A stretch of DNA of 64,000 bases from Flavobacterium sp. SUN052 (GCF_028867935.1 NZ_JAPQNS010000003.1:1-64000); one strand, 5' to 3'. Shown: positions 7,161-17,085, numbered from the stretch's first letter. Numbers and translations are program-made. The notes: generated by a model from the letters alone, not told the origin.

Positions 7161-8789
7161 ATGAAACAACTGTTACTCTGTACCCTTGTTGGCGTTGTCG
7201 CTCTGTCGGCGTACATCCGGCATCGTCAGCCTTTAGCTGAGCAACCACTTAATATTCTTTGGATTTCGTGTGAAGACATGTCGCCCCGGCTTGGCTGCTA
7301 CGGCGATATGACTGTTTCGACGCCCAATATAGACCGGTTAGCGCGTGAAGGTATTCGGTTTACCAATGCGTTTTGTACGGCGGGAGTTTGTGCGCCTAGC
7401 CGAAATGCCATCATCACGGGAATGTACCAGACGAGTACAGGTGGACATAACATGCGGACGCTGGTCAACACGCTGGCTGAAAAAATGGGTGTCCCCAAAG
7501 CTTACTCCATTGTGCCACCGCCCAATGTTCGGGCTTTCCCTGAATATCTCCGGGGTGCGGGATATTACACCACTAATAACGAAAAGACCGATTATCAGTT
7601 TGAAGCGCCCCCTACCGTCTGGGATGAGGTAAGCAATAAAGCACATTGGCGCAATCAGCCAAAAGACCAGGTAAAACGCCCTTTTTTCTCGGTCTTCAAC
7701 TCATTAATTACCCATGAATCGCAGGTTTGGATGCGGGCCAATCGGCCATTGCGGGTTGATCCAGCCAAGATAAAAGTGCCTCCTATTTATCCCGACACTA
7801 AAACTGTGCGGCAGGATATGGCCCGGTTCTACACCAATATATCCGAAATGGATGATTGGGTGGGAGATTTGCTGAAGCAACTGGAAGAAGACAAACTTTT
7901 AGACAAGACGATTATTTTCTTCTGGTCTGATCATGGCGATGGCCTGCCCTATGTGAAGCGTGAAATTACTGACCGGGGTTTGCGGGTGCCACTCATTGTG
8001 CGTTTTCCTGATGGAAAATTTAAAGGAACGACCCGGCAGGAGCTTATCTCGATGATTGACCTTGCACCGACGGTGCTTTCGCTGGCAAATATCCGGCCGC
8101 CAAAGTATATGCAGGGACAGGCTTTTTTAGGGCCATTTGCCAGCCGTACTCCCCGTAAGTATGTGTTTGCCGCTCGCGACCGGATGGACTCCGAATATGA
8201 CCGGGTGCGGTCGGTACACGATGGTCGTTACCAGTACGTGCGCAACTTCCGCCCCGATTTACCACCGTATATGAATGTTGAATACCGATTGCAACAGTCG
8301 ATGATGAAGGAAATGCTTACTATGCGTGATGCTGGCCAGCTAAATGCTGTTCAGATGCAGTGGTTTAAGCCCAGTAAATCTGCCGAGGAGTTGTATGACG
8401 TGCAAACCGATCCTTATCAACTCACCAACATTGCTGATCAATCCAAAATGGCGGGTCATCTGAAACGCCTTCGTGCGCAAATGGATAAGTGGTTAGTTGA
8501 GACGAAAGATTTAGGGGGAACACCAGAAAAAGATCTGATTCGACAATGGTGGAATGGTCAAAGTGGCCCGCCTTCAACGGCAAACCCTATCGTGCAGCAA
8601 GAGGGTAATAAAATGGTGATAAAATGTCTAACTGAAGGGGCGTCAATTGGCTATAAACTAGCGGGAAAAGATGCTGCCTGGCGGGTCTATCAAAAACCAG
8701 TTCAAGTAAACAAAGGAGAGAAAATCACGGCAGTGGCCATGCGAATTGGCTACCTGAAAAGTGCGGAAGTAGAACAAATAGCGAATTAA
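7161..8789 (+). CDS. secreted type I sulfatase (N-sulfoglucosamine sulfohydrolase-like)
   Basis: Hydrolyses sulfate esters or sulfamates, probably of a glycan. The 542-aa protein begins with a hydrophobic export signal (about residues 1-28). ILWISCEDM holds the first metal-site acidic residues, and Cys77 in CAPSR is the formylglycine site (C-x-P/S-x-R). WSDHGDG near 255 supplies further metal ligands. Residues from about 470 to the end (W-x-V-Y-QKPVQVNKGEKI then RIGYLKS) resemble the C-terminal beta-sandwich seen after chitobiase and some sulfatases. Gene order gives no glycan partner in the window. The substrate is inferred only from overall resemblance to the heparan N-sulfatase group. Confidence 0.88.
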   Translation: MKQLLLCTLVGVVALSAYIRHRQPLAEQPLNILWISCEDMSPRLGCYGDMTVSTPNIDRLAREGIRFTNAFCTAGVCAPSRNAIITGMYQTSTGGHNMRTLVNTLAEKMGVPKAYSIVPPPNVRAFPEYLRGAGYYTTNNEKTDYQFEAPPTVWDEVSNKAHWRNQPKDQVKRPFFSVFNSLITHESQVWMRANRPLRVDPAKIKVPPIYPDTKTVRQDMARFYTNISEMDDWVGDLLKQLEEDKLLDKTIIFFWSDHGDGLPYVKREITDRGLRVPLIVRFPDGKFKGTTRQELISMIDLAPTVLSLANIRPPKYMQGQAFLGPFASRTPRKYVFAARDRMDSEYDRVRSVHDGRYQYVRNFRPDLPPYMNVEYRLQQSMMKEMLTMRDAGQLNAVQMQWFKPSKSAEELYDVQTDPYQLTNIADQSKMAGHLKRLRAQMDKWLVETKDLGGTPEKDLIRQWWNGQSGPPSTANPIVQQEGNKMVIKCLTEGASIGYKLAGKDAAWRVYQKPVQVNKGEKITAVAMRIGYLKSAEVEQIAN

Positions 8790-8884
8790 AGCTACTGGTT
8801 TGCAAAACCTGAAGGGCAACGAACCGCCAACAAAGCTATTAACTTTATAACCTGTTCGCTGTTTACCGTTCACTGATAACTGCA

Positions 8885-10240
8885 ATGGCCACCATACTCC
8901 TCATTGACGACGAAGACCGACTCCGCCAACTTCTGGCCAGAATTCTGCAACTGGAAGGCTACACAATACTGGAAGCTGACACCGCCAAAGCAGGCTTAAA
9001 AGTACTCGAACGCGAAGAGGTCCAACTGGTTCTAAGCGACGTGAAATTGCCCGACAAAAACGGCATTGAGTTAACTGCTCAAATAAAACAGCTTTATCTT
9101 GCAACCGAAATCATTGTTCTGACGGCTTACGGCACCATACAGGATGGGGTCATGGCTATCAAGAATGGGGCATTCGATTACATCACCAAGGGCGATGATA
9201 ACGACCGCATTATTCCGCTGGTGAGTCGGGCTGTAGAAAAGGCAGAGTTGCAGTTTCGGGTGCGGCAATTGGAAGAGCAGGTTGGTAAACGGTATAGTTT
9301 CGACCGGATTATTGGTCATTCTAAACCTTTACAACAGGCCATTTCACTAGCTCAGAAAGTAGCTGTAACCGATACCACTGTATTACTCACAGGAGAAACG
9401 GGAACAGGTAAGGAAGTATTTGCGCAGGCGATTCATTATGGAAGCCCGCGCCGACAGGGACCGTTTGTAGCTATCAACTGCGGGGCTTTGAGTAAAGAAA
9501 TCCTGGAAAGCGAGCTGTTTGGCCATCGGGCGGGAGCATTCACGGGAGCCAGCCGTGATCAGAAAGGCCTGTTTGCCGAGGCCAACAAGGGCACCATTTT
9601 TCTGGACGAAATTGGTGAGATGCCGCTCGATTTGCAGGCAAAGCTGCTTAGAGTACTCGAAACGCACGAGTTTATGCGGGTGGGCGATACGAAACCTACA
9701 AAAGTTGATGTTCGGGTGGTGGCCGCTACGAACCGGGGCCTTGAGCAGGAAGCCAATGTCGGCCATTTTCGGCTTGATCTCTATTATCGATTGTCGGTGT
9801 TCAGTATCGAATTGCCAACACTTCGCGATCGTCCCGTCGACATTCCCGAGCTGGCTCTTCAATTCGCTCAACAAACGGCGGCTAAACTTGGTAAGCGCAA
9901 CATTAGTCTAAGTCCTGATTTTATACAAAAACTTCAACGACATAGCTGGAAGGGAAACATTCGCGAGCTCAAGAACGTGATCGAACGCGCCGTTATTCTG
10001 TCGGAACCGGCAACTGGCGGTTTTACCGAATTAACGCCTAATACGCTACCTTTCGATCTCAAAAACGACACAAACAGCGATTTCACCACTGGCATCACAG
10101 CCCTGGCTACCGTCGAAAAACAGCATATTCGGCGGGTGCTGGGCCATACAAATGGTCAGAAACCCGAAGCCGCCCGGTTGCTCGGTATTGGGCTCACCAC
10201 ACTCTACCGCAAAATTCAGGAATACGGGTTGGACGATTAA
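8885..10240 (+). CDS. sigma-54-dependent response regulator (NtrC family)
   Basis: The 451-aa protein has three parts: a receiver domain (1-120; phosphorylation at Asp52 in LSDVKLPD, acidic pair IDDED), an AAA+ sigma-54 activation domain (about 140-370) with Walker A GETGTGKE (170-177), the sigma-54 contact loop GAFTGA (217-222) and Walker B TIFLDEIGEM, and a Fis-type helix-turn-helix at the C terminus ending with TTLYRKIQEYGL. It overlaps the convergent kup gene by 4 bp. No kinase is adjacent; the histidine kinase at 20149 at the far end of the Kdp region is the likeliest partner (inference), which would make this an alternative to KdpE. Confidence 0.93.
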   Translation: MATILLIDDEDRLRQLLARILQLEGYTILEADTAKAGLKVLEREEVQLVLSDVKLPDKNGIELTAQIKQLYLATEIIVLTAYGTIQDGVMAIKNGAFDYITKGDDNDRIIPLVSRAVEKAELQFRVRQLEEQVGKRYSFDRIIGHSKPLQQAISLAQKVAVTDTTVLLTGETGTGKEVFAQAIHYGSPRRQGPFVAINCGALSKEILESELFGHRAGAFTGASRDQKGLFAEANKGTIFLDEIGEMPLDLQAKLLRVLETHEFMRVGDTKPTKVDVRVVAATNRGLEQEANVGHFRLDLYYRLSVFSIELPTLRDRPVDIPELALQFAQQTAAKLGKRNISLSPDFIQKLQRHSWKGNIRELKNVIERAVILSEPATGGFTELTPNTLPFDLKNDTNSDFTTGITALATVEKQHIRRVLGHTNGQKPEAARLLGIGLTTLYRKIQEYGLDD

Positions 10241-12195
10241 TCGGTAGACTGTTCGACCCGCCGGAGATTAACATATTCGGCGGGGGATACAATCAATGGC
10301 ATCTTTTCAGTCTGAACGTTCTGGGTATCGACGCCATAGGCACGTTCGTCGGCCAAACTAATCTTTTTCAGGGCAAAGTAGCCGTTCATGACAAACGCGT
10401 CGATAACATCTATTTCGTTTTCGTACGACAAGAATCGGTTGATGATAATAAACCGGAAATCACCGATAGAATTAGCATTAGCTTTCAGAGACTTGTATTT
10501 AGGGTTCAACTGCACCTCACCACAACGCACCATTTCTTCTACAACCTTACGAAACAGCAAACTGATGCGGGGTTGAACCCGGAAGCCCAGCCGGAATGTA
10601 ATCCGCACAACTTCTTCTGGGTCGAGTATATCGATAATGTAATCGGTAGTATACGGTTCGTCCATCAACTCAATATGGATGAGCCAATAAACTTCCGCTC
10701 GTTTGGATTGCCCCTCCAAGATAGAATCGATGATATTTTCTTCAATCATATCTGGCTCAGTGGAGGCTGTCAGATATACCAGGTTAGTAGCGTACTTAGG
10801 AACACTCTCGTCATTACTTAATTTCTTCAAAATAGGTAAATGGTCGCGTAAGCTGACGAAATTGGTGAGACGGCGTTTGATCAAACTGCCGTAATACCAA
10901 ACCATCATTACCGTAATCATAACCACTCCCAACAGCAGCGATACCCAGCCGCCATGAGTAAACTTGCGGAGATTAGCTACCAAAAAGCTGCTTTCAATGA
11001 GCAGATAAATTAGTAACAACCCACCGATTATGAGAATATTAACCTTCTTGGAGTGCAAATACATAGACAGCAGTACAGTGGTCATGATCATAGTCAGGTT
11101 TACCGACAGGCCGAAAGCAGCTTCCATATTTTTCGACTCCTGAAAATAGAGTACCACACCAAGACAGCCCGCTAATAGCAACCAGTTAAAGGCAGGAATA
11201 TAAACCTGTCCCCGCGCATCGGAGGGGAAAATAATGCGCATTTTAGGCAGTAATGTTAGCCGGAAGGCTTCTGAAACCAGCGTAAACGTGCCGCTGATGA
11301 GGGCCTGACTGGCAATAATGGTAGCCAGAGTGGCAATACCAATACTGGGTAGCAGAAACCAGCTTGGTACAATTCCAAAAAACGAATTCTCTACTCCAAG
11401 CGGTTTTCCAGTATGCTTGAGCAACCAGGCTGCCTGACCTAAGTAGCAAAGAATTAGGCAGGCTTTTACAAAAAACCAAGATACCTGCACGTTTTTACGA
11501 CCCACATGACCCATATCCGAATAGAGCGCTTCGGCTCCGGTTGAGCATAAGAAAACACCCCCTAGAAGCCAGAAGCCCTCGGGGTAATTAACAATCATGT
11601 TGTAGGCATAATATGGATTCAACGCACGAATGACACCCGGATTTTGAATGACCTGCACTGCACCTAAAAGGCCAATCATCGTAAACCAAACGCTCATAAT
11701 TGGCCCAAATGCTTTGCCCAGGATCTCGGTACCTGCCTGTTGAGCAACGAATAAGAGCAGCAGAATGGCCAGCACAATGGGTACGGTAGGCAGGTTGGGG
11801 TATAACGGTAATAACCCCTCGATGGCCGATGAAACCGAGATAGGTGGTGTAATAATACTATCGGCAATAAGAAACGCCCCACCAGCAATAGCTGGGAATA
11901 ATAACCAGTTGGCATTCCGACGAATAAGCGCGTATAGCGAAAAAATGCCCCCCTCGCCGTTGTTATCGGCTCGCAATGTAATCAAAACATATTTGAGGGT
12001 AGTCTGAAACGTGAGGGTCCAGAAGATAGCCGAAGCTCCTCCTAAAGCTAGGGTTTCGGTTACCGTACGCTCTTCAATAATAGCCCGATACGTGTAGAGA
12101 GGTGAAGTACCAATATCGCCAAAAACAATACCGATGGCCACCAAAAGGCCAGCCGCCGACATTTTGTCGAGGTTCGAATGTTCGTGCTTATTCAT
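10237..12195 (-). CDS. kup: KUP/HAK-family potassium transporter
   Basis: Proton-coupled low-affinity K+ uptake at the inner membrane. The 652-aa protein has about 12 membrane segments in residues 15-430, begins with the family signature VFGDIGTSPLYTY, contains the AADNNGEGG-like RADNNGEGGIFSLYAL loop and GTEILGKAFGP, and carries a cytoplasmic C-terminal region of about 220 residues. Length and motifs are normal. It is transcribed away from the divergent kdp operon, and the 274-bp AT-rich space between them must hold both promoters. Its neighbours make this a K+ homeostasis locus with a constitutive-type carrier and a high-affinity pump side by side. Confidence 0.95.
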   Translation of the reverse strand: MNKHEHSNLDKMSAAGLLVAIGIVFGDIGTSPLYTYRAIIEERTVTETLALGGASAIFWTLTFQTTLKYVLITLRADNNGEGGIFSLYALIRRNANWLLFPAIAGGAFLIADSIITPPISVSSAIEGLLPLYPNLPTVPIVLAILLLLFVAQQAGTEILGKAFGPIMSVWFTMIGLLGAVQVIQNPGVIRALNPYYAYNMIVNYPEGFWLLGGVFLCSTGAEALYSDMGHVGRKNVQVSWFFVKACLILCYLGQAAWLLKHTGKPLGVENSFFGIVPSWFLLPSIGIATLATIIASQALISGTFTLVSEAFRLTLLPKMRIIFPSDARGQVYIPAFNWLLLAGCLGVVLYFQESKNMEAAFGLSVNLTMIMTTVLLSMYLHSKKVNILIIGGLLLIYLLIESSFLVANLRKFTHGGWVSLLLGVVMITVMMVWYYGSLIKRRLTNFVSLRDHLPILKKLSNDESVPKYATNLVYLTASTEPDMIEENIIDSILEGQSKRAEVYWLIHIELMDEPYTTDYIIDILDPEEVVRITFRLGFRVQPRISLLFRKVVEEMVRCGEVQLNPKYKSLKANANSIGDFRFIIINRFLSYENEIDVIDAFVMNGYFALKKISLADERAYGVDTQNVQTEKMPLIVSPAEYVNLRRVEQSTD

Positions 12196-12469
12196 TAATT
12201 CAATAGTAATGAGAGGGATTTATGGGACGCTGAAGGAGCAATTAGTTAACCTAATTTAGGCCGAAGTAGCAGCAAATTATTTCCAAAATGAAAATATTGC
12301 CTTGCCGAAATGAAAAAACAGTACTGAATATTATAGAAGCAGGCAAGATAAAATATGATGTAAAATATTGAAAGTCAGTATTCTAATAAATAGAAATAGC
12401 TCACCTTAATTAATTGGAGCACTTATTGGCATACAGTGATTGTCAACTAAAACAATTATTCAACACTGT

Positions 12470-12556
12470 ATGGCAACTGCCCTGCTTCTGCTGCTCTCGG
12501 CGATTATCTGTTTCGTCATTTTTTATAAATCAATTGAATGGTTTGAAAAAGTTTAA
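12470..12556 (+). CDS. unannotated 28-aa single-span membrane peptide at the head of the kdp operon
   Basis: ATG 12470 opens a 28-codon frame ending at TAA 12554-12556. The peptide begins MATALLLLLSAI, continues with a hydrophobic span of about 17 residues, and ends in the amphipathic tail YKSIEWFEKV. It ends 12 nt before kdpF, is on the same strand, and has the same size and topology as KdpF (one helix, short charged C-terminal tail). No function is known to me. Position suggests a small Kdp accessory subunit, or a leader whose translation affects kdp expression. It is too short for standard gene calling; the existence of the product is an inference from position and composition. Confidence 0.6.
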   Translation: MATALLLLLSAIICFVIFYKSIEWFEKV

Positions 12557-12568
12557 ACCGTCTCGATC

Positions 12569-12649
12569 ATGCTCACACTCCTGTTTATTGTCGCTCTATT
12601 GGTCTTTGCGTACATGCTATATGTGCTTATAAAACCAGAGCGCTTTTAG
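12569..12649 (+). CDS. kdpF: KdpF small subunit of the potassium-transporting ATPase
   Basis: A 26-codon frame, ATG 12569 to TAG 12647-12649, encodes one hydrophobic helix starting MLTLLFIVALLVF and ending in LIKPERF. The terminal -K-P-E-(R/K)-F is the recognisable hallmark of KdpF, the 25-30 aa subunit that binds and stabilises the KdpABC complex in the inner membrane. It lies directly upstream of kdpA, as in other kdp operons. A kdpA frame opens 6 nt after it. Confidence 0.88.
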   Translation: MLTLLFIVALLVFAYMLYVLIKPERF

Positions 12650-12733
12650 TCTCTCATGTTAACAGTGCCGGTTTTGACTCTCTCCGCTGAACCGACCGAA
12701 TTAAACGCCCCGTTGGGGCAGGGGAGTTATAAT

Positions 12734-14449
12734 ATGACGACCGAATTAATTGGTGTGCTGGCTACTTACCTGACCACTTTATTACTGGCCATTCCGCTCG
12801 GACGAATTGTTGGTAAGATCTTCAGAGGTGAGCCGAATGCACTCGACTTTATGGCCCCGCTAGAACGATTTATCTTCCGAATTGGTGGGGTCGACCCTAA
12901 GCAGGATATGACCTGGAAAGAGAATCTGGTGGCCTTATTAACTATCAACTTCGTCTGGTTCATCTACGCTTTTTTCATGCTCATGTTCCAGGATGGGCTG
13001 CCGCTGAACCCCGATGATAACCCGGCGATGACGCCCGATCTGGCTTTCAACACGGCCATCAGCTTTATGGTCAACTGCAATTTGCAGCACTATTCGGGTG
13101 AATCGGGACTCACCTATCTGACGCAGCTTGGCGTAATCACTTTCCTGATGTTTGTATCGGCTGCTACGGGTATTGCTGCACTGGTGTTAGTTGTGCGGGC
13201 GTTTTTGCCCGAGCGTACAAATCTGTTGGGCAATTTCTACGTGTATTTTACGAAAGCCATTACCCGGCTGCTGCTACCTGCTTCGCTCATTGTTGCTTTA
13301 ATTTTAGCTTTCAATGGTACACCGGCCAGTTTCGACGGAAAAGATCAGTTTATTTCCATGCAGGGTGACACTGTACATGTGTCTCGCGGACCAGCAGCAG
13401 GCATGATTGCCATCAAGCACCTGGGCACTAATGGCGGGGGCTGGTTTGGGGCCAACTCGGCGCACCCTCTGGAAAATCCGAATTACCTGACCAACATGGT
13501 TGAGTTGATTGCCCAGGTGATGTTGCCCATTGTTATGCTATTTGCGCTGGGCTACATGATCAATCGGAAGCGCTTTGCTTGGACGGTTTTTGGCGTAATG
13601 ACAACTGGCTTTTTGCTATTGGTGACACCAACGCTGATCACTGAATTTCATGGCAACCCAGCCATTGCGCAATTGGGGGTAATGCAGCCAACAGGGGCTA
13701 TGGAAGGCAAAGAAGTTCGCTTCGGTCCACTATCATCGGCCTACTGGAGTATTGTTACAACCATTATTTCGACGGGTTCAGTCAACTCCATGCATGATTC
13801 GTCGATGGCGCTGTCGGGAACGATGGAACTGCTGGGGATGATGACCAATGCCTTTTACGGCGGCTGTGGCGTGGGCTTCCTGAACTACTATTACTACCTT
13901 ATCATTGCCGTGTTTATTTCGGGTCTGATGGTTGGTCGTACGCCCGAACTGTTTGGTCGCAAAGTCGAAGCGCGCGAGATAAAAATTGCTTCGATAGTAG
14001 CTCTTCTGAGCACACTGCTGGTGAAAGGAGGTGTCGCTATTGCTGCCTGGATCACTGTTAATTTTCCAAATGCTGATTGGTCGGTAAAACCTTCGGCTTG
14101 GCTAAATAATCCCAGTTATCATGGGTTTACGGAGATGCTCTACGAGTTCTCATCGGCCAATGCCAACAACGGCTCGGGTTTTGAAGGGCTGGGCGACAAT
14201 AATTTCTTCTGGAATTTCGGTACGGGGATCGTCCTGATTCTGGGGCGGTTTATTCCAATTATCGGCCCGGTGGCTATTGCTGGTCTGCTGGCCGATAAGA
14301 AGTTCGTTCCCGCCAGTTCTGGCACACTACCCACTGATACGCCAACGTTTGGCCTGATGACTTTCGCGGTAATCATCATCATCACGGCACTGTCGTTTTT
14401 TCCTGCACTGGCATTAGGGCCGCTGGCGGAGTATTTCAGTTTGAAGTGA
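12734..14449 (+). CDS. kdpA: potassium-transporting ATPase subunit KdpA
   Basis: K+-binding, channel-like subunit of the Kdp P-type ATPase, related to the SKT K+ transporter superfamily. The protein has about ten membrane helices and the four selectivity-filter-like loops, including NCNLQHYSGESG, LGTNGGGWFGANSAHP, TGSVNSMHDS and GLGDNNFFWNFGTG. The start is ambiguous: ATG 12734 gives 571 aa beginning TTELIGVLATYL, like other KdpA proteins, while an in-frame ATG at 12656, 6 nt after kdpF, would add 26 residues. I prefer 12734 by homology. An antisense gene pair follows before kdpB. Confidence 0.95.
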   Translation: MTTELIGVLATYLTTLLLAIPLGRIVGKIFRGEPNALDFMAPLERFIFRIGGVDPKQDMTWKENLVALLTINFVWFIYAFFMLMFQDGLPLNPDDNPAMTPDLAFNTAISFMVNCNLQHYSGESGLTYLTQLGVITFLMFVSAATGIAALVLVVRAFLPERTNLLGNFYVYFTKAITRLLLPASLIVALILAFNGTPASFDGKDQFISMQGDTVHVSRGPAAGMIAIKHLGTNGGGWFGANSAHPLENPNYLTNMVELIAQVMLPIVMLFALGYMINRKRFAWTVFGVMTTGFLLLVTPTLITEFHGNPAIAQLGVMQPTGAMEGKEVRFGPLSSAYWSIVTTIISTGSVNSMHDSSMALSGTMELLGMMTNAFYGGCGVGFLNYYYYLIIAVFISGLMVGRTPELFGRKVEAREIKIASIVALLSTLLVKGGVAIAAWITVNFPNADWSVKPSAWLNNPSYHGFTEMLYEFSSANANNGSGFEGLGDNNFFWNFGTGIVLILGRFIPIIGPVAIAGLLADKKFVPASSGTLPTDTPTFGLMTFAVIIIITALSFFPALALGPLAEYFSLK

Positions 14450-14454
14450 AGCGT

Positions 14455-14553
14455 TCAGCGATCTCTCACTTGAATAAGGTCGGGCCGTTCTATCAGGTTT
14501 AGCGAGTCAGATGAAGCGATAAGGTGGTAAAATTCATGTAGGTCGTGTTTCAT
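14455..14553 (-). CDS. 32-aa ORF coupled to the antitoxin-like gene; possible truncated toxin
   Basis: On the minus strand, ATG 14553 overlaps the stop of the preceding gene (ATGA at 14550-14553) and opens a 32-codon frame beginning [19 protein letters not shown], stopping at 14455-14457, 6 bp from the end of convergent kdpA. The 4-bp overlap with an antitoxin-like gene is typical of a toxin position, and the L-x-x-Y-x-x-LI-x-SS pattern faintly recalls the N terminus of TumE-type toxins. At 32 aa it would be a remnant. This identity is weak and could be wrong. Confidence 0.4.
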   Translation of the reverse strand: MKHDLHEFYHLIASSDSLNLIERPDLIQVRDR

Positions 14554-14846
14554 TTAACCAGCTTGGTTAGTCTTTTTTCGACTTCACGAAGTACAATTAA
14601 TTCAGCCCGCCAATCCATAATATCATCCTCGCGCTCGAATAGCCCAAACTGGCTCAATTCGTGGAATCGTTCATCGAATTCGGCGTAAGTCATACCATAC
14701 TTTTTTTCGAACGCTTCTACCCGCTCAAGACTAACCTTCAATTCATGCAGCAACTCTTCACGCGCTTTTTTAATAGCGTAGTCAGTGCTGGAAGTGTAGC
14801 CCATCGCGTGGAAGATGCTTTCGACCGAAGCTTGCTCAACAGTCAT
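14550..14846 (-). CDS. small charged helical protein, antitoxin-like, antisense within the kdp operon
   Basis: From ATG 14846 the product is 98 aa, acidic/basic and largely helical, with [15 protein letters not shown] and [13 protein letters not shown] in its second half. This arrangement (charged helix, YGM-x-Y-x-x-F, then D-DIMDW) recalls antitoxin-like partners of TumE/DUF6516-type proteins, but I cannot confirm it. A longer in-frame extension upstream would overlap kdpB and is rejected. It lies on the opposite strand in the 428-bp gap between kdpA and kdpB, which it fills together with the overlapping 32-aa ORF. The placement looks like an insertion into the operon. Confidence 0.65.
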   Translation of the reverse strand: MTVEQASVESIFHAMGYTSSTDYAIKKAREELLHELKVSLERVEAFEKKYGMTYAEFDERFHELSQFGLFEREDDIMDWRAELIVLREVEKRLTKLVK

Positions 14847-14877
14847 AAACCAAGTCTTTTTTATAAAGATAACAAAA

Positions 14878-16977
14878 ATGGCAAAACAACAATCCCCCGC
14901 CGAACGCGGCACCGCTCTGTTCCAAGGTGAACTGGTGGGGACAGCAATAAAGGAGTCATTCATTAAATTAAACCCGGTCATTCTGATCAAGAATCCGGTG
15001 ATGTTTACCGTCGAAATTGGAACGCTGATTATGCTATTCGTGACGGTTTACATTGCCCTGTCGGGCGACCAAACACAGGGTACGTTAGGCTATAACATCG
15101 TGATTACAGCCATTCTGTTGGTCACGGTGCTGTTTGCCAACTTCGCCGAGGCCATTGCCGAAGCGCGGGGTAAAGCACAGGCCGAGTCGCTACGGAAAAC
15201 CCGGCAGGAAACACCCGCCAAAGTAATTCGGGAAGTGGGCAATATGACCCTCAACGAGGTGCAGATCATATCATCGGCTCAACTCCGGAAAGGCGATATT
15301 TTCCTTTGCGAAGCAGGCGACATTATCCCATCCGACGGTGAGATTATCGAAGGACTGGCCACTATCGACGAGTCGGCTATTACGGGTGAGTCGGCCCCGG
15401 TGATTCGGGAGGCAGGCGGTGATAAATCATCGGTGACGGGTGGTACGAAAGTATTATCAGACAAGATCAAAGTGCAGGTAACCACCCAACCCGGCGAATC
15501 GTTTCTCGACAAAATGATTGCTCTGGTAGAAGGAGCCTCACGGCAGAAAACACCGAACGAAATTGCTCTAACGATCTTACTGGCTGGTTTCACGCTCATT
15601 TTTATCATTGTCTGCGTGGCGCTGAAACCCTTTGCCGACTACGCCAACACGCCAATTACCATTGCCGCTTTGATTTCGCTGTTTGTTTGTCTTATTCCGA
15701 CAACTATTGGCGGGCTACTATCAGCCATCGGTATTGCTGGTATGGACCGCGCCTTGCGGGCAAACGTTATTGCCAAGTCGGGTCGGGCGGTAGAAACAGC
15801 GGGTGATATTGATACGCTGTTGCTCGATAAAACAGGTACCATTACGATTGGTAACCGGAAAGCCACCCATTTCTACGCAGCTCCGGGTGTCGACCAGGCC
15901 GAAATGATTCGGGCCTCTGCCCTGAGTTCATTGGCCGATGAAACTCCTGAAGGTAAGTCGATTGTGGAACTAGCTGGAGCCGACGTAACGCGAAACCTGA
16001 GCACAGCGGGCGCCACCATGATCAAGTTCACTGCCGAAACTCGCTCGTCGGGTATAGACCTACCGGTAAATGGTCGGGCTAAGGGCATTGATATTGGTGA
16101 TGTACTTCGTATTCGTAAAGGAGCTGTTGACTCCATACGGAATATTGTGACCAAGGCTGGAAACAGTTTTCCTGTCGAGATGGACACCAAAGCCAAAGAA
16201 ATTGCCGGTAACGGTGGAACACCGCTGATAGTCACCGAAAACGAGCGGGTTATGGGCGTGGTTGAGTTGCAGGATATTATTAAACCCGGCATTTCGGAAC
16301 GCTTCGATCGCTTGCGAAAAATGGGCGTGAAAACAGTAATGGTAACGGGCGACAACCCATTGACAGCCAAGTTTATCGCTGAAAAAGCGGGAGTAGATGA
16401 TTACATCGCCGAAGCCAAGCCAGAAGATAAAATGCAGTACATCCGTGATGAACAAACCGGTGGTAAACTGGTGGCTATGATGGGCGACGGAACCAACGAT
16501 GCCCCTGCTCTGGCGCAAGCTGATGTGGGTGTAGCCATGAACTCCGGTACCCAGGCGGCTAAAGAAGCGGGCAACATGGTCGACCTCGACAATGACCCAA
16601 CGAAACTGATCGAAGTGGTTGAAATTGGGAAACAATTGTTGATTACGCGGGGTACGCTGACTACATTTTCGATTGCTAACGACGTAGCCAAGTATTTTGC
16701 CATTGTACCTGCACTGTTCGTGGGCAGTATTCCCGCCTTGCAGGCCATCAACATCATGAGGCTCCACAGCCCTGAGTCAGCCATTTTGTCGGCGGTGATT
16801 TTTAATGCGATCATTATCCCGATGCTGATTCCACTGGCCTTGCGTGGGGTTGAGTACAAACCAATCGGTGCCAGCGCTCTGCTGCGCCGTAACCTACTGA
16901 TCTACGGCGTTGGTGGCCTTGTTGCCCCCTTTATCGGCATCAAACTCATTGATTTAGTAGTAGGATTAATGATATAA
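14878..16977 (+). CDS. kdpB: potassium-transporting ATPase ATP-binding subunit KdpB
   Basis: P-type ATPase subunit that energises K+ uptake. The 699-aa protein from ATG 14878 has the actuator motif TGES (ITGESAPV), the phosphorylation motif DKTGT ([14 protein letters not shown]), the hinge [18 protein letters not shown] and [21 protein letters not shown]. An in-frame ATG at 14815 overlaps the antisense gene and is not preferred; ATG 14878 follows an A-rich leader. The stop codon lies inside a 14-bp inverted repeat that begins the kdpB-kdpC spacer. Confidence 0.97.
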   Translation: MAKQQSPAERGTALFQGELVGTAIKESFIKLNPVILIKNPVMFTVEIGTLIMLFVTVYIALSGDQTQGTLGYNIVITAILLVTVLFANFAEAIAEARGKAQAESLRKTRQETPAKVIREVGNMTLNEVQIISSAQLRKGDIFLCEAGDIIPSDGEIIEGLATIDESAITGESAPVIREAGGDKSSVTGGTKVLSDKIKVQVTTQPGESFLDKMIALVEGASRQKTPNEIALTILLAGFTLIFIIVCVALKPFADYANTPITIAALISLFVCLIPTTIGGLLSAIGIAGMDRALRANVIAKSGRAVETAGDIDTLLLDKTGTITIGNRKATHFYAAPGVDQAEMIRASALSSLADETPEGKSIVELAGADVTRNLSTAGATMIKFTAETRSSGIDLPVNGRAKGIDIGDVLRIRKGAVDSIRNIVTKAGNSFPVEMDTKAKEIAGNGGTPLIVTENERVMGVVELQDIIKPGISERFDRLRKMGVKTVMVTGDNPLTAKFIAEKAGVDDYIAEAKPEDKMQYIRDEQTGGKLVAMMGDGTNDAPALAQADVGVAMNSGTQAAKEAGNMVDLDNDPTKLIEVVEIGKQLLITRGTLTTFSIANDVAKYFAIVPALFVGSIPALQAINIMRLHSPESAILSAVIFNAIIIPMLIPLALRGVEYKPIGASALLRRNLLIYGVGGLVAPFIGIKLIDLVVGLMI

Positions 16978-17080
16978 CCTCACCCCAACCCCTCTCCTTA
17001 GCAAGGAGAGGGGCTAAAAAACTACCGAGCCTTCACCCCCTCTCTTTACGAAGGAGAGGGGGCCGGGGGGTGAGGTTATA
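16973..17080 (+). repeat. composite inverted repeat between kdpB and kdpC
   Basis: The outer arms TATAACCTCACCCC (16973-16986) and GGGGTGAGGTTATA (17067-17080) are perfect 14-bp inverted repeats. Inside are two G/C-rich hairpins, CCCCTCTCCTT/AAGGAGAGGGG (16989-16999 with 17003-17013) and a related 12-bp one (17036-17047 with 17051-17062). The unit ends 5 bp before kdpC ATG and begins inside the kdpB stop. It resembles an interspersed mobile-repeat unit and could act as an RNA processing or attenuation element in the operon. Confidence 0.8.
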
Positions 17081-17085
17081 AAAAA

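Noticed and set aside
12271..12277. TAATTTG- or TAGTTTG-type 7-mers upstream of kup, the gene at 35723, the symporter and the metalloprotease.
   Set aside because: They are one base short of TAnnTTTG, and such A/T-rich 7-mers are common by chance; only exact matches were reported.
12471..12487. A GG-N10-GC match (TGGCAACTGCCCTGC) suggestive of a sigma-54 promoter.
   Set aside because: It lies inside the 28-aa peptide gene and the -12 side is a weak match, so it may be chance.
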